A DNA stretch of 62,201 bases from positions 1 through 62,201 of the forward strand of contig JAFYZH010000059.1 of the NCBI GenBank assembly GCA_017548765.1, read 5' to 3'. The DNA is from Lachnospiraceae bacterium. GTDB lineage: Bacteria; Bacillota; Clostridia; Lachnospirales; Lachnospiraceae. Within the stretch, counting starts at the first letter, position 1; the number at the start of each line of letters is the position of its first letter. A model generated the notes under the pieces. That model saw only the letters and a program-made list of their open reading frames with translations, was not told where the DNA came from and made no database searches. The translations under genes were made by a program, and so were the position numbers. Below are positions 27,313-35,093 of this stretch, one piece after another.

Positions 27313-27350
27313 GGAAAAGAAACAGGATGTCACATAATGTGACACCCTGT
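27313..27350 (-). terminator. Terminator of the AraC gene
   Basis: ACAGG and CCTGT flank the perfect inverted repeat TGTCACAT-A-ATGTGACA. On the minus strand it is followed by TTTCTTTT. It sits 4 nt after the AraC stop. A partial copy, GATGTCACATTATGT, lies 95 bp away at 27231. Confidence 0.8.
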
Positions 27351-27353
27351 AGG

Positions 27354-28247
27354 TCATACTGTATAGGTTTCGCCGTCGGGTCGGTTGTACATGTTCTTGA
27401 ACTCGGTCGGCGTGCATTTTTTCGTGCTTTTGAAGACGCGGTTGAAGGTGGAGATGCTCGAGAAGCCGGACTGGATGGCGACGTCCGTGATGGTCATGGA
27501 CGGGTCCAGGAGCAGGCGCTCGGCCTCTTTTACCTTACGCTGGTTCAGGTAGTCGTAGAACGACTGGTTCGTGTACTGTTTGAACAGACGCGAGAAGTGG
27601 AACTTGCTGAAACCGGCTACGCGCGCGATATCCTCCAGCGAGATGTCCTCGGTGAAGTTCTTATCGATGTAATCGAAGATGATGTTGAACTTGTAGATGT
27701 ACTCCATCTGCTTACGGCCGCGGACTTCAGGGAAATTACTCGTGTTCGAATAGATGAACTTGCGGCCGATGATGACATTCATCTCGAGGATCTTCGCGTA
27801 GATCGACGCAGCCTTTAATGGCAGCGGCGGATCGGAGAAGTATTCCTCCTCGATCTCGAGCATGATCTGCTTCAAAGGTCCGTGGATGTCGGGCGCATTC
27901 TCCGGAGTGAGAAGACGGGTCCGGTTCGTGATGCGGATGATCTTCTCGAAGTCCCACAGATTGTTGATGATCGCAAAGTCAAACTGCAGGATCAGACGCA
28001 CGCCGGTCTTCGGGGCGATCAGCTGGTGCAGTTCGCCCGGCGGGATACAGATGATGTCAAAAGGGTTCAGGTGATATTCGACGCGGTCAATGATGACCAT
28101 GTAGTCGTTTTCGATGGGCATGATGAACTCAAATCCCGTGTGCCAGTGGACCGGATAGTTCTCCGATATGTCGTTACGGTACAGTAGGATCGAGTTGGAA
28201 TTGTTGTATTTAATGGTCTCAAAGATACCATTTAAGTTTTCGATCAT
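27354..28247 (-). CDS. AraC family regulator of glucuronoxylan use
   Basis: A 297-aa activator with an N-terminal cupin-like sugar-sensing domain (about 25-110, including PVHWHTGFEF and IPPGELHQL) and a C-terminal pair of helix-turn-helix motifs (LEDIARVAGFSKFHFSRLF and ITDVAIQSGFSSISTFNRVF). The start at 28247 follows GGGAGG; the frame runs 42 codons further but lacks a site there. It is transcribed divergently from aguA-uxuA-uxuB. The paired AATAAT site before aguA, and its copy before the importer block, are its probable targets; aldouronic acids or glucuronate are plausible inducers. Confidence 0.9.
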   Translation of the reverse strand: MIENLNGIFETIKYNNSNSILLYRNDISENYPVHWHTGFEFIMPIENDYMVIIDRVEYHLNPFDIICIPPGELHQLIAPKTGVRLILQFDFAIINNLWDFEKIIRITNRTRLLTPENAPDIHGPLKQIMLEIEEEYFSDPPLPLKAASIYAKILEMNVIIGRKFIYSNTSNFPEVRGRKQMEYIYKFNIIFDYIDKNFTEDISLEDIARVAGFSKFHFSRLFKQYTNQSFYDYLNQRKVKEAERLLLDPSMTITDVAIQSGFSSISTFNRVFKSTKKCTPTEFKNMYNRPDGETYTV

Positions 28248-28442
28248 GTAAACCTCCCGGTAGCGTCCGGCCTTGCTGATCCGAGCCGGAACTATGGTGC
28301 TCACCCTCTTCCGAAGGGCGTGAAACGTTTGCTTTTTGCTGGTGCTTTGGAACCGAAAAACGAATAAAAGCAATTTATGAACAACCGTCTCTCCTACAGA
28401 CAGTTAAAAACGCTTCTTTCGTATCCCGGTCAGTTAAGTATG

Positions 28443-28471
28443 ATTTTACACCCTTTCACACTATTTGTAAA
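28443..28471 (-). promoter_or_regulatory. Promoter of the AraC gene
   Basis: Read on the minus strand: TTTACA, 17 bp, TAAAAT. About 195 nt lie between the -10 and the start codon. Confidence 0.7.
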
Positions 28472-28577
28472 GAGAGAATCACAGAAACAATAATCGAATT
28501 TGAGAAACTAAACACAAGATTTGAGTATCATTTATTGTTATTTGGCCCGCAGGTCGTCAGTTTCCGCGAAAAAAACC

Positions 28578-28639
28578 GCAATAATTGGGAAATACAAGCG
28601 AATAATTGAAAAGCATTTCATGAAAATACGATGTATAAT
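28578..28639 (+). promoter_or_regulatory. Probable AraC site and promoter of aguA-uxuA-uxuB
   Basis: Box one is AATAAT at 28580-28585 inside GCAATAATTGGG and box two is AATAAT at 28601-28606, 21 bp apart. A consensus TATAAT is at 28634-28639, 33 bp after the start of box two. The -35 region (AAGCAT) is poor, as expected for an activator-dependent promoter. A leader hairpin GTGGCG/CGCCAC (28661-28707) follows before the ribosome site. The rest of the 473-nt intergenic region holds the AraC promoter and A/T-rich DNA. Confidence 0.7.
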
Positions 28640-28720
28640 AGAGCCAAAGTGAATAGGTAAGTGGCGTTTTCGTTCTGTGAGAGCCTTCGCAGACCGTCAA
28701 ACCGCCACCGGGAGGTCTTC

Positions 28721-30748
28721 ATGGAGTATACCGAAGGTTGGCTGAAGTATCGGCGTCTTTCTCTGAGCAGGCAGCAGTGCGAAGAGAGACTTTACGACAG
28801 CCTAATTTCATATGCGGTTCCATTCGATGAGGGGTTGAAAGAGTCCCCTTGTTTTGGTGCGCTTATTTCTGAATTTGAAACTGGTGTGGAAGCACTGTTG
28901 GGTCTGCGACCTCAAAGAGTCACAGATGGCTCTGAAACGCTCAGATTTGCCGTAGATCCGGCTTTTGGCAGTGAAGACGCATATTTGATCGATTTTACAC
29001 AAAACGGCAAAAACGGGGCGCTCACGGCACATGATGTGCGCGGCCTGTTATACGGCGTGTTTCACTTATTACGCCTGGTGGCGACCGGTAAGTCGCTCGT
29101 CGGCCTTAAGCTGACCTGCATTCCGTCAAATCCGCTGCGTATGTTGAACCACTGGGATAACATGGACGGCTCGATCGAGCGCGGCTATGCCGGTCAGTCC
29201 TTCTTCTTTGCGGATGACCAGGTCCTGGTGAATGATCGCACGCGCGCCTATGCGCGTCTCGTTGCATCTGTCGGCATCAACGCCGTCGTGATCAACAATG
29301 TTAACGTTAAGAATGCTGCGACGTATCTGATCACGGATCGCTACTTCGATAAAGTGAAGGCGCTCTCCGAGATATTTGCCGAGTACGGCATTTCCCTGTA
29401 TTTAAGTTTGAATTTCGCAGCTCCGATGGAGCTGGGTGGCCTGACGCTTTCCGATCCGCTCGATCCGGGCGTGATCTCCTGGTGGAAAGAGAAGATGGCG
29501 GAGGTTTATGCGGCGGTGCCGAAGCTGGGCGGCTTCCTCGTGAAGGCCGACAGCGAAGGTCGCCCCGGCCCCTTCACCTATGGCCGCGACCACGCGGACG
29601 GCGCGAACATGCTGGCGCGTGCGGTGGAGCCGTACGGCGGCCGCATCATCTGGCGCTGCTTCGTATACAATTGCCGCCAGGATTGGCGCGACACGAAGAC
29701 CGATCGTGCGCGTTCCGGCTACGACAACTTCATGCCGCTTGACGGTCGCTTTATGGACAATGTCATCCTGCAGATCAAAAACGGTCCCATGGACTTCCAG
29801 GTGCGCGAGCCCGTGCATCCGCTGTTCGGTGGTCTGATGAAGACGAACCAGATGCTGGAAGTGCAGATCGCGCAGGAGTACACCGGCCAGCAGAAGCATG
29901 TCTGCTACCTGATGCCGATGTTTAAGGAGATCCTGGATTTCAAGACTTATATGCCCGGTCACGAAGATGCAACAGTCGCGGATATCATCAGCACGCGTAC
30001 GTTGCAGAACGCGAACGGCGGTATCGCCGCGGTAGCGAACACGGGAAATGACGAAAACTGGACCGGACACGATCTCGCGGCAGCGAACCTGTTCGGCTTC
30101 GGCCGGCTGGCGTTCGATACGACCCTGGATCCGGAAAGCATTGCCCGCGAATGGGCGGAGCTGACGTTCGCCGGAAGCACGAAGGGAGCGATCGATGCGA
30201 TCGTCGACATCCTGATGCGTTCCTGGCTGGCGTATGAAAAATATACTTCCCCGCTGGGCATCGGCTGGATGGTGAACCCGAACCACCACTACGGACCGAA
30301 CGTAGAGGGCTATGAGTTCGATCGTTGGGGCACGTACCACCGTGCGAACTGGCGCGGCATCGGCGTGGACCGCACGACGAAGGGCACCGGCTATACGATG
30401 CAGTACCGCGAGCCGAACGCCTCGATGTATGAGCATGTCGAGACTTGTCCGGAGGAGCTCTTGCTGTTCTTCCATTTCATTCCGTATGATTACCGGCTGA
30501 AGACCGGGAAGACGCTGATCCAGCATATCTACGACACCCATTTCGAGGGTGCGCAGGATGCGGCGGATTTCCTGGAAACATGGAAGAAACTGGATGGACA
30601 GATCGGTGATAAAGAAGTGTATGCGCGCGTGCTGAAGCGCCTGGAGATCCAGGCGGAGAGCGCGATCGAGTGGCGCGACCGGATCAATACTTACTTCTAT
30701 CGCCACTGCGGCGCGGAAGATGAACATGGACGTAAGATCTACGAATAG
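28721..30748 (+). CDS. aguA: Alpha-glucuronidase, GH67
   Basis: A 675-aa cytoplasmic enzyme without signal peptide that removes 4-O-methyl-glucuronic acid from the non-reducing end of aldouronic acids. The GH67 signature SEGRPGPFTYGRDHADGAN is present; Glu 279 in SEGRPGP is the likely catalytic acid. The IKNGPMDFQVREP segment, with Asp 346 and Glu 363 nearby, lies in the catalytic region. Length equals that of known GH67 enzymes (about 680). The ATG at 28721 follows GGGAGG. It is the first gene of an operon with uxuA and uxuB, and it implies import of intact aldouronates, because GH67 acts on short oligomers inside the cell. Confidence 0.93.
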   Translation: MEYTEGWLKYRRLSLSRQQCEERLYDSLISYAVPFDEGLKESPCFGALISEFETGVEALLGLRPQRVTDGSETLRFAVDPAFGSEDAYLIDFTQNGKNGALTAHDVRGLLYGVFHLLRLVATGKSLVGLKLTCIPSNPLRMLNHWDNMDGSIERGYAGQSFFFADDQVLVNDRTRAYARLVASVGINAVVINNVNVKNAATYLITDRYFDKVKALSEIFAEYGISLYLSLNFAAPMELGGLTLSDPLDPGVISWWKEKMAEVYAAVPKLGGFLVKADSEGRPGPFTYGRDHADGANMLARAVEPYGGRIIWRCFVYNCRQDWRDTKTDRARSGYDNFMPLDGRFMDNVILQIKNGPMDFQVREPVHPLFGGLMKTNQMLEVQIAQEYTGQQKHVCYLMPMFKEILDFKTYMPGHEDATVADIISTRTLQNANGGIAAVANTGNDENWTGHDLAAANLFGFGRLAFDTTLDPESIAREWAELTFAGSTKGAIDAIVDILMRSWLAYEKYTSPLGIGWMVNPNHHYGPNVEGYEFDRWGTYHRANWRGIGVDRTTKGTGYTMQYREPNASMYEHVETCPEELLLFFHFIPYDYRLKTGKTLIQHIYDTHFEGAQDAADFLETWKKLDGQIGDKEVYARVLKRLEIQAESAIEWRDRINTYFYRHCGAEDEHGRKIYE

Positions 30749-30776
30749 TGTAGGGATATGAAAGGATAGAATTACT

Positions 30777-31853
30777 ATGGAAATGACACTTCGCTGGTAT
30801 GGCAGCAAAAATGACAGTGTGACCCTCAAGCAGATCCGGCAGATCCCGGGCGTGGTCGGCGTTATTTCGGCGCTCCACGACATCCCGGTCGGCATCGCTT
30901 GGACATATGAGGAGGTCAAGGCGCTCAAAGACGAAGTTGAGGCAGCCGGCCTGAAACTGGTCGGCATCGAGAGCATCAATGTGCATGAGGACATCAAACT
31001 CGGCGATCCGAAGACGCGCGACATGTACATCGAGAACTACTGCAAGTCGCTCGAGGCAGTCGGAAAGAACGGCATTCACCTCGTTTGCTACAACTTCATG
31101 CCGATCTTCGACTGGACACGTACGGACCTGGCTATGCCGCTTCCGGACGGTTCGAACGCACTGGCTTATGACGAGAACGTGATCGGAAATATCGACCCGA
31201 ACGACATGTTCGAGCGCATGGAGAAAGAGAGCGGCGGCTTCGTGCTTCCCGGCTGGGAACCGAACCGTAAGGACGAGATAAAAGAGTTGTTCGAGCGCTA
31301 TAAGGGCATGACCGCTGAGCGCCTGATGCAGAATTTCAAGTATTTCCTGGACGGTATCATGCCGACCTGCGAGAAATATCAGATCAAAATGGCCGTACAT
31401 CCGGACGATCCGGCGTGGAGCGTTTTCGGTCTGCCGCGTATCGTGACGAGCGAGGCGAGACTGCTGGAGATCGCGTCCCTGAATCCGAGCATTTACAACG
31501 GTTTCACATTCTGTACGGGTAGCCTGGGCAGCAACCGTGAAAACGATCTGCCGAAGATCATCCGCAACCCGAAGATCGCAGAGCGTATTCATTTCGCGCA
31601 CCTTCGTAACATCAAGTTCGAGGATGAGGGCGTGTTCCACGAGAGCTCGCACCTGTCGACGGACGGTTCCTTCGATATGTACGAGATCATGAAGGCGCTG
31701 TCGGATATGGGCTTTGACGGCGTGGTACGCCCGGATCACGGACGTATGATCTGGGACGAGCAGGCGCGTCCGGGCTATGGTCTGTATGACCGTGCGCTGG
31801 GCGTAGCATACATGAACGGACTTTGGGAAGCGATCAAAAAGAGTGGTAAATAA
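30777..31853 (+). CDS. uxuA: Mannonate dehydratase
   Basis: A 358-aa metal-dependent enzyme that converts D-mannonate to 2-keto-3-deoxygluconate in glucuronate catabolism. The N-terminal MTLRWYG, the ISALHDIPVG segment, NFMPIFDWTRT, HPDDP and CTGSLG patterns are those of UxuA, and the length is normal for the Gram-positive type. It lies 28 nt after aguA with a GAAAGGA site and 9 nt before uxuB. Glucuronate isomerase (uxaC) and 2-keto-3-deoxygluconate kinase/aldolase must be encoded elsewhere. Confidence 0.95.
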   Translation: MEMTLRWYGSKNDSVTLKQIRQIPGVVGVISALHDIPVGIAWTYEEVKALKDEVEAAGLKLVGIESINVHEDIKLGDPKTRDMYIENYCKSLEAVGKNGIHLVCYNFMPIFDWTRTDLAMPLPDGSNALAYDENVIGNIDPNDMFERMEKESGGFVLPGWEPNRKDEIKELFERYKGMTAERLMQNFKYFLDGIMPTCEKYQIKMAVHPDDPAWSVFGLPRIVTSEARLLEIASLNPSIYNGFTFCTGSLGSNRENDLPKIIRNPKIAERIHFAHLRNIKFEDEGVFHESSHLSTDGSFDMYEIMKALSDMGFDGVVRPDHGRMIWDEQARPGYGLYDRALGVAYMNGLWEAIKKSGK

Positions 31854-31862
31854 GGAGAAATG

Positions 31863-33512
31863 ATGAGACTTTCAGATTTGAACGAAGTGACGGACGAAGT
31901 CCGGGAGCAGTGGGAGAGTAAAGGGTATAAACTGTCCGCTTTTGATCGCGCGGCGGTCGCTAAGCGGACGAAAGAAGCGCCCACATGGCTGCATTTCGGC
32001 GCGGGCAATATCTTCCGCGCATTCCCGGCTGCTTTTGCGCAGGATATGCTGGAGGCAGGCCGGATGGACACCGGTATCATCGCCTGCGAAGGTTTCGACT
32101 ACGATATCATCGGAAAGGCGTATAAGCCGTACGACGATCGCAGCCTGCTGGTAACTTTGAAGAGCAATGGTTCCCTGGAGAAGAGGGTGATCGATTCGGT
32201 CGTTGAATCATTGACCGCGAACCCTGCCTGTGCAGAGGACATGGCGCGCTTGAACGCGATCTTCACGGCTCCTTCGCTGCAGATGGTGAGTTTTACGATC
32301 ACGGAGAAGGGCTACGCGATCACGCGTGGCGACGGAAGCCTTCTGCCCGTCGTAGAGGCGGATTTTGCTGCTGCCGACGCGGGAGAACTGACCGTTCCGA
32401 AGCATTTGATGGGACTGCTTACCTATCTGCTTTATAAGCGTTTCCAGGCCGGAAAACTTCCGGTCGCTATGGTGAGCATGGATAACTGCTCGCACAACGG
32501 CGATAAGCTGAAGAGCGCGATCGTGGCATATGCGAAGCGCTGGGCGGAAGCGAAGATCGTGCCCGCAGAGTTTCTGGCTTATGTCGAGGATCCGGCGCAG
32601 GTTTCCTTCCCTTGGAGCATGATCGATAAGATCACACCCCGGCCGGACGCGCAGGTCGTACGCATGCTCGTCGAGGACGGCTTCGAGGACACCGACATCA
32701 TCATTACCGATAAGAAGACCTATACGGCTCCCTTTGTCAATGCAGAGGAGACGCAGTACCTGGTCATCGAGGATACATTTCCCGCAGGACGCGCAGCGTT
32801 TGAGAAGGCGGGCGTTCTGTTCACAGACCGCAATACGGTGGACCGTGTAGAGAAGATGAAGGTCTGCACGTGCCTGAACCCGCTGCACACATCGCTTGCG
32901 ATCTTCGGATGCCTGCTTTCCTATACCAGCATCCATGCGGAGATGAAGGACGAGCATCTGGTTTCGCTCGTAAAGCAGCTCGGCTACGTCGAGGGCATGC
33001 CGGTCGTTGTGGATCCCGGCATCATCCGCCCGAAGGATTTCATCGACGCAGTTATCGGCCAGCGTTTGCCGAACCCGTTCATGCCGGATACGCCGCAGCG
33101 TATCGCGACAGATACCTCACAGAAACTGCCGATCCGTTTCGGTGAGACACTGAAAGCTTACGATAAGAAGAATGATACCGAGAGCCTTCAGAAGCTCGTG
33201 GCGCTGCCGCTGACATTGGCCGCGTATGCGCGCTACCTGATGGGTATCGACGACGGCGGTCAGGCATTCATCCCGAGCCCGGATCCGCTCTTAGAGCGCC
33301 TTCAGAGCCTCGTAGCGCCGCTTAAACTGGCGACGTCAGATACTCCGGCCCAGATGCCGAAAGAGGTCTGCAGAGCGCTTTACAGCGATGAATCGATCTT
33401 TGCGGTCGACCTGTATAAGATCGGCCTCGGCGAGAAGATCGAGGGATACCTGTTCGAAATGCTGCAGGGCCCCGGTTCCGTCAGAAAAACATTGAAGAAG
33501 TACTTCGGATAA
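31863..33512 (+). CDS. uxuB: Fructuronate reductase / mannitol dehydrogenase family
   Basis: A 549-aa NADH-dependent enzyme of the long-chain mannitol dehydrogenase family. It reduces fructuronate to mannonate, the step before UxuA. The early FGAGNIFRAF pattern marks the cofactor region and the central VSMDNCSHNGDKL segment is typical of the family; a Lys/Asn/His core follows (CTCLNPLHTSLAIFG). Two ATGs stand in tandem at 31860 and 31863; AGGAG at 31853-31857 gives better spacing for the second. It closes the operon and is followed by a terminator. The order of genes (uxuA before uxuB) matches the pathway. Confidence 0.92.
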   Translation: MRLSDLNEVTDEVREQWESKGYKLSAFDRAAVAKRTKEAPTWLHFGAGNIFRAFPAAFAQDMLEAGRMDTGIIACEGFDYDIIGKAYKPYDDRSLLVTLKSNGSLEKRVIDSVVESLTANPACAEDMARLNAIFTAPSLQMVSFTITEKGYAITRGDGSLLPVVEADFAAADAGELTVPKHLMGLLTYLLYKRFQAGKLPVAMVSMDNCSHNGDKLKSAIVAYAKRWAEAKIVPAEFLAYVEDPAQVSFPWSMIDKITPRPDAQVVRMLVEDGFEDTDIIITDKKTYTAPFVNAEETQYLVIEDTFPAGRAAFEKAGVLFTDRNTVDRVEKMKVCTCLNPLHTSLAIFGCLLSYTSIHAEMKDEHLVSLVKQLGYVEGMPVVVDPGIIRPKDFIDAVIGQRLPNPFMPDTPQRIATDTSQKLPIRFGETLKAYDKKNDTESLQKLVALPLTLAAYARYLMGIDDGGQAFIPSPDPLLERLQSLVAPLKLATSDTPAQMPKEVCRALYSDESIFAVDLYKIGLGEKIEGYLFEMLQGPGSVRKTLKKYFG

Positions 33513-33530
33513 CAGTCCGAAAGAGGAAAT

Positions 33531-33567
33531 AAAAAAGAGGGCATCTCGACGAGATGTCCTCTTTTTT
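33531..33567. terminator. Bidirectional terminator between uxuB and the secreted-protein gene
   Basis: An 11-bp stem GAGGGCATCTC/GAGATGTCCTC (one G:T pair) with a GAC loop is flanked by A6 and T6. It can serve uxuB on the plus strand and the gene at 33590 on the minus strand. Confidence 0.9.
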
Positions 33568-33589
33568 GTCACATATTCAATTGTAGGAA

Positions 33590-34084
33590 TTAAGCTTCTC
33601 TCTTACGAAGAACAACCATAGCTGCACAGGATGCAAGAGCAACAACTACGAGAGCTGTGATCGGAGTAGCATCGCCTGTAGGAGCAGCGCCGCCGGAGAT
33701 GTAAGTAACGCTAAGAACTTCAAAGTCATTGTAGAAGTTAACGTTAGGCATCTTACCAAGGTCTGCCTTTGCAGCAGCAACGTCGAATGTGAACTCTGCA
33801 GTGCCGTCCTGAGCAACGTCAGCAGCAAGCTTAGCCTCATAAGAGGTGGAAACAGACCATGTCTCCATGATGCAAAGACCGCCGATGCCCCATCCGGTAA
33901 GGTCCTGACCAGCCTTATCGGAACCGGTACGCTTAACTACGATCTTAATGGTGCCGTCGGAGTAATTTGTAAGGTCGATAGCGCCATTACCAGCACGTCC
34001 AAGATCAACTTCTTCAGCGAAAACTACGGTTGCCATAGCCATAACTAAGATGGCTGTCAGTAAAAGTGATAAGAATTTCTTCAT
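33590..34084 (-). CDS. Small secreted protein with C-terminal membrane tail
   Basis: A 164-aa exported protein of unknown function: signal peptide (residues 1-23, ending near VFAEE), a compact beta-rich middle of about 105 residues, and a tail APTGDATPITAL, then a hydrophobic helix and RKREA. The tail resembles sortase-type sorting signals in order but lacks a true LPxTG. The same tail occurs in the neighbour at 34382, which has a different middle. It has its own promoter and terminator. Confidence 0.8.
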   Translation of the reverse strand: MKKFLSLLLTAILVMAMATVVFAEEVDLGRAGNGAIDLTNYSDGTIKIVVKRTGSDKAGQDLTGWGIGGLCIMETWSVSTSYEAKLAADVAQDGTAEFTFDVAAAKADLGKMPNVNFYNDFEVLSVTYISGGAAPTGDATPITALVVVALASCAAMVVLRKREA

Positions 34085-34133
34085 GAGAGATTCCCCCTTT
34101 TTTAAATTTGTGACGCCCTAATCACATGGCATC

Positions 34134-34162
34134 ATTGTATCACACAATGGTATCAAATGCAA
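34134..34162 (-). promoter_or_regulatory. Promoter of the secreted-protein gene at 33590
   Basis: Minus strand: TTGCAT, 17 bp, TACAAT, about 50 nt before the start codon. Confidence 0.75.
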
Positions 34163-34323
34163 GTATTTTTTTGAAAATTATGCAATTAATCCATATATGG
34201 AGGACCAGGTAGGAAATTGAAATCCGAACTGCAAGAATAATGCAGGATTTTGCCACATTGTGCATGATAAAACCATTAAAGGGTGCTGAATGTCGTGCAA
34301 CAGACAGGGGCCTTTTGGGCAAT

Positions 34324-34351
34324 AAAAAAACCCGCACCGTAAGGGTGCGGG
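34324..34351 (-). terminator. Terminator of the gene at 34382
   Basis: An 8-bp stem CCCGCACC/GGTGCGGG is followed on the minus strand by seven T residues. Confidence 0.9.
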
Positions 34352-34381
34352 CCTTCTATAATTCCATTGTTTAGTTCGCTA

Positions 34382-34927
34382 TTAAGCTTCCTTCTTACGA
34401 AGAACAACTACACCTGCAAGAGAAGCAAGTGCGATAACAGCAAGAGCGGTTACGGGAGTAGCATCAGCTGTAGGAGCACCGGAACCCATAACGACCTTAG
34501 TCGGGTTGATGCCGTTCCAGCAGTTGAGTACGAGACCGTCGCATGTTGCGCTCTGTGCAATGTAACCCTTGAGCTCACCAACGGTGAATGTGATCTCAGT
34601 TTCCTCGCCATCAGCAGCGAAGTCGCCCGGGTAAGGGCTCTGAGTTCCCGGAACGGAGTTGTTCCACCACTGGTAACCTTCGGTAGTGGACTCGTTGTAG
34701 CACCAGCAAAGACCCGGATCAGCGCTGAAGTGATCGACAACGGTGAGTGTAATAACGACAGGTTCGTTATCTGCGTGTCCGTCGAAAACGGCCTTACCAA
34801 ACTCTACAAAGTTTGCGTTGCTCGGATCGACATTAAGAGTAGTTCCGTCAAAAGAGCTTGCAAATGCCATGCAAGACATGCACACAACCATTGCTAACAT
34901 CAAAACGACTGCGGTAAATTTCTTCAT
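34382..34927 (-). CDS. Small secreted protein with the same C-terminal tail
   Basis: A 181-aa exported protein: signal peptide 1-24, a central domain with many Trp/Tyr/Asn/Cys (NYN-like aromatic patches such as WWNNSVPG, CWCYNE), and a tail APTADATPVTAL, hydrophobic helix, RKKEA. The tail matches that of the gene at 33590. The aromatic-rich middle could bind a carbohydrate or an envelope partner, but no known family was recognised. GGAGGT lies 8 nt before the ATG; its own promoter and terminator make it a single-gene unit. Confidence 0.8.
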   Translation of the reverse strand: MKKFTAVVLMLAMVVCMSCMAFASSFDGTTLNVDPSNANFVEFGKAVFDGHADNEPVVITLTVVDHFSADPGLCWCYNESTTEGYQWWNNSVPGTQSPYPGDFAADGEETEITFTVGELKGYIAQSATCDGLVLNCWNGINPTKVVMGSGAPTADATPVTALAVIALASLAGVVVLRKKEA

Positions 34928-34972
34928 CTTTCATACCTCCAATGATTTTTTCGATATCTTACCGATGGACGT

Positions 34973-35001
34973 ATTATAGCACAGTCGTACCTTGTTTTCA
35001 A
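34973..35001 (-). promoter_or_regulatory. Promoter of the gene at 34382
   Basis: Minus strand: TTGAAA, 17 bp, TATAAT. Confidence 0.85.
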
Positions 35002-35022
35002 TAATCATTCTTCGTTTTTTAC

Positions 35023-35051
35023 TTGTAAGGTTTCCTATGATTTGCTATAAT
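35023..35051 (+). promoter_or_regulatory. Promoter of the DUF2142 gene
   Basis: TTGTAA at 35023-35028, 17 bp, TATAAT at 35046-35051. It is divergent to the promoter at 34973. Confidence 0.75.
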
Positions 35052-35093
35052 TTAATCATGGTTTGCTATGCAGACCGTGATCCGGAGGTTACT

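Noticed and set aside
27322-27350. TGTCACATAATGTGACA as a CRP/FNR-type operator
   Set aside because: It lies 4 nt past the AraC stop and is followed by a T-run on that strand, so a terminator explains it fully.
29402-31030. Long minus-strand open frame opposite aguA/uxuA
   Set aside because: It is a shadow of strongly conserved plus-strand genes and has no recognisable domain.
33600-33680. LPxTG sorting signal in the secreted protein
   Set aside because: The tail reads APTGD without Leu-Pro-x-Thr-Gly; only the general layout agrees.
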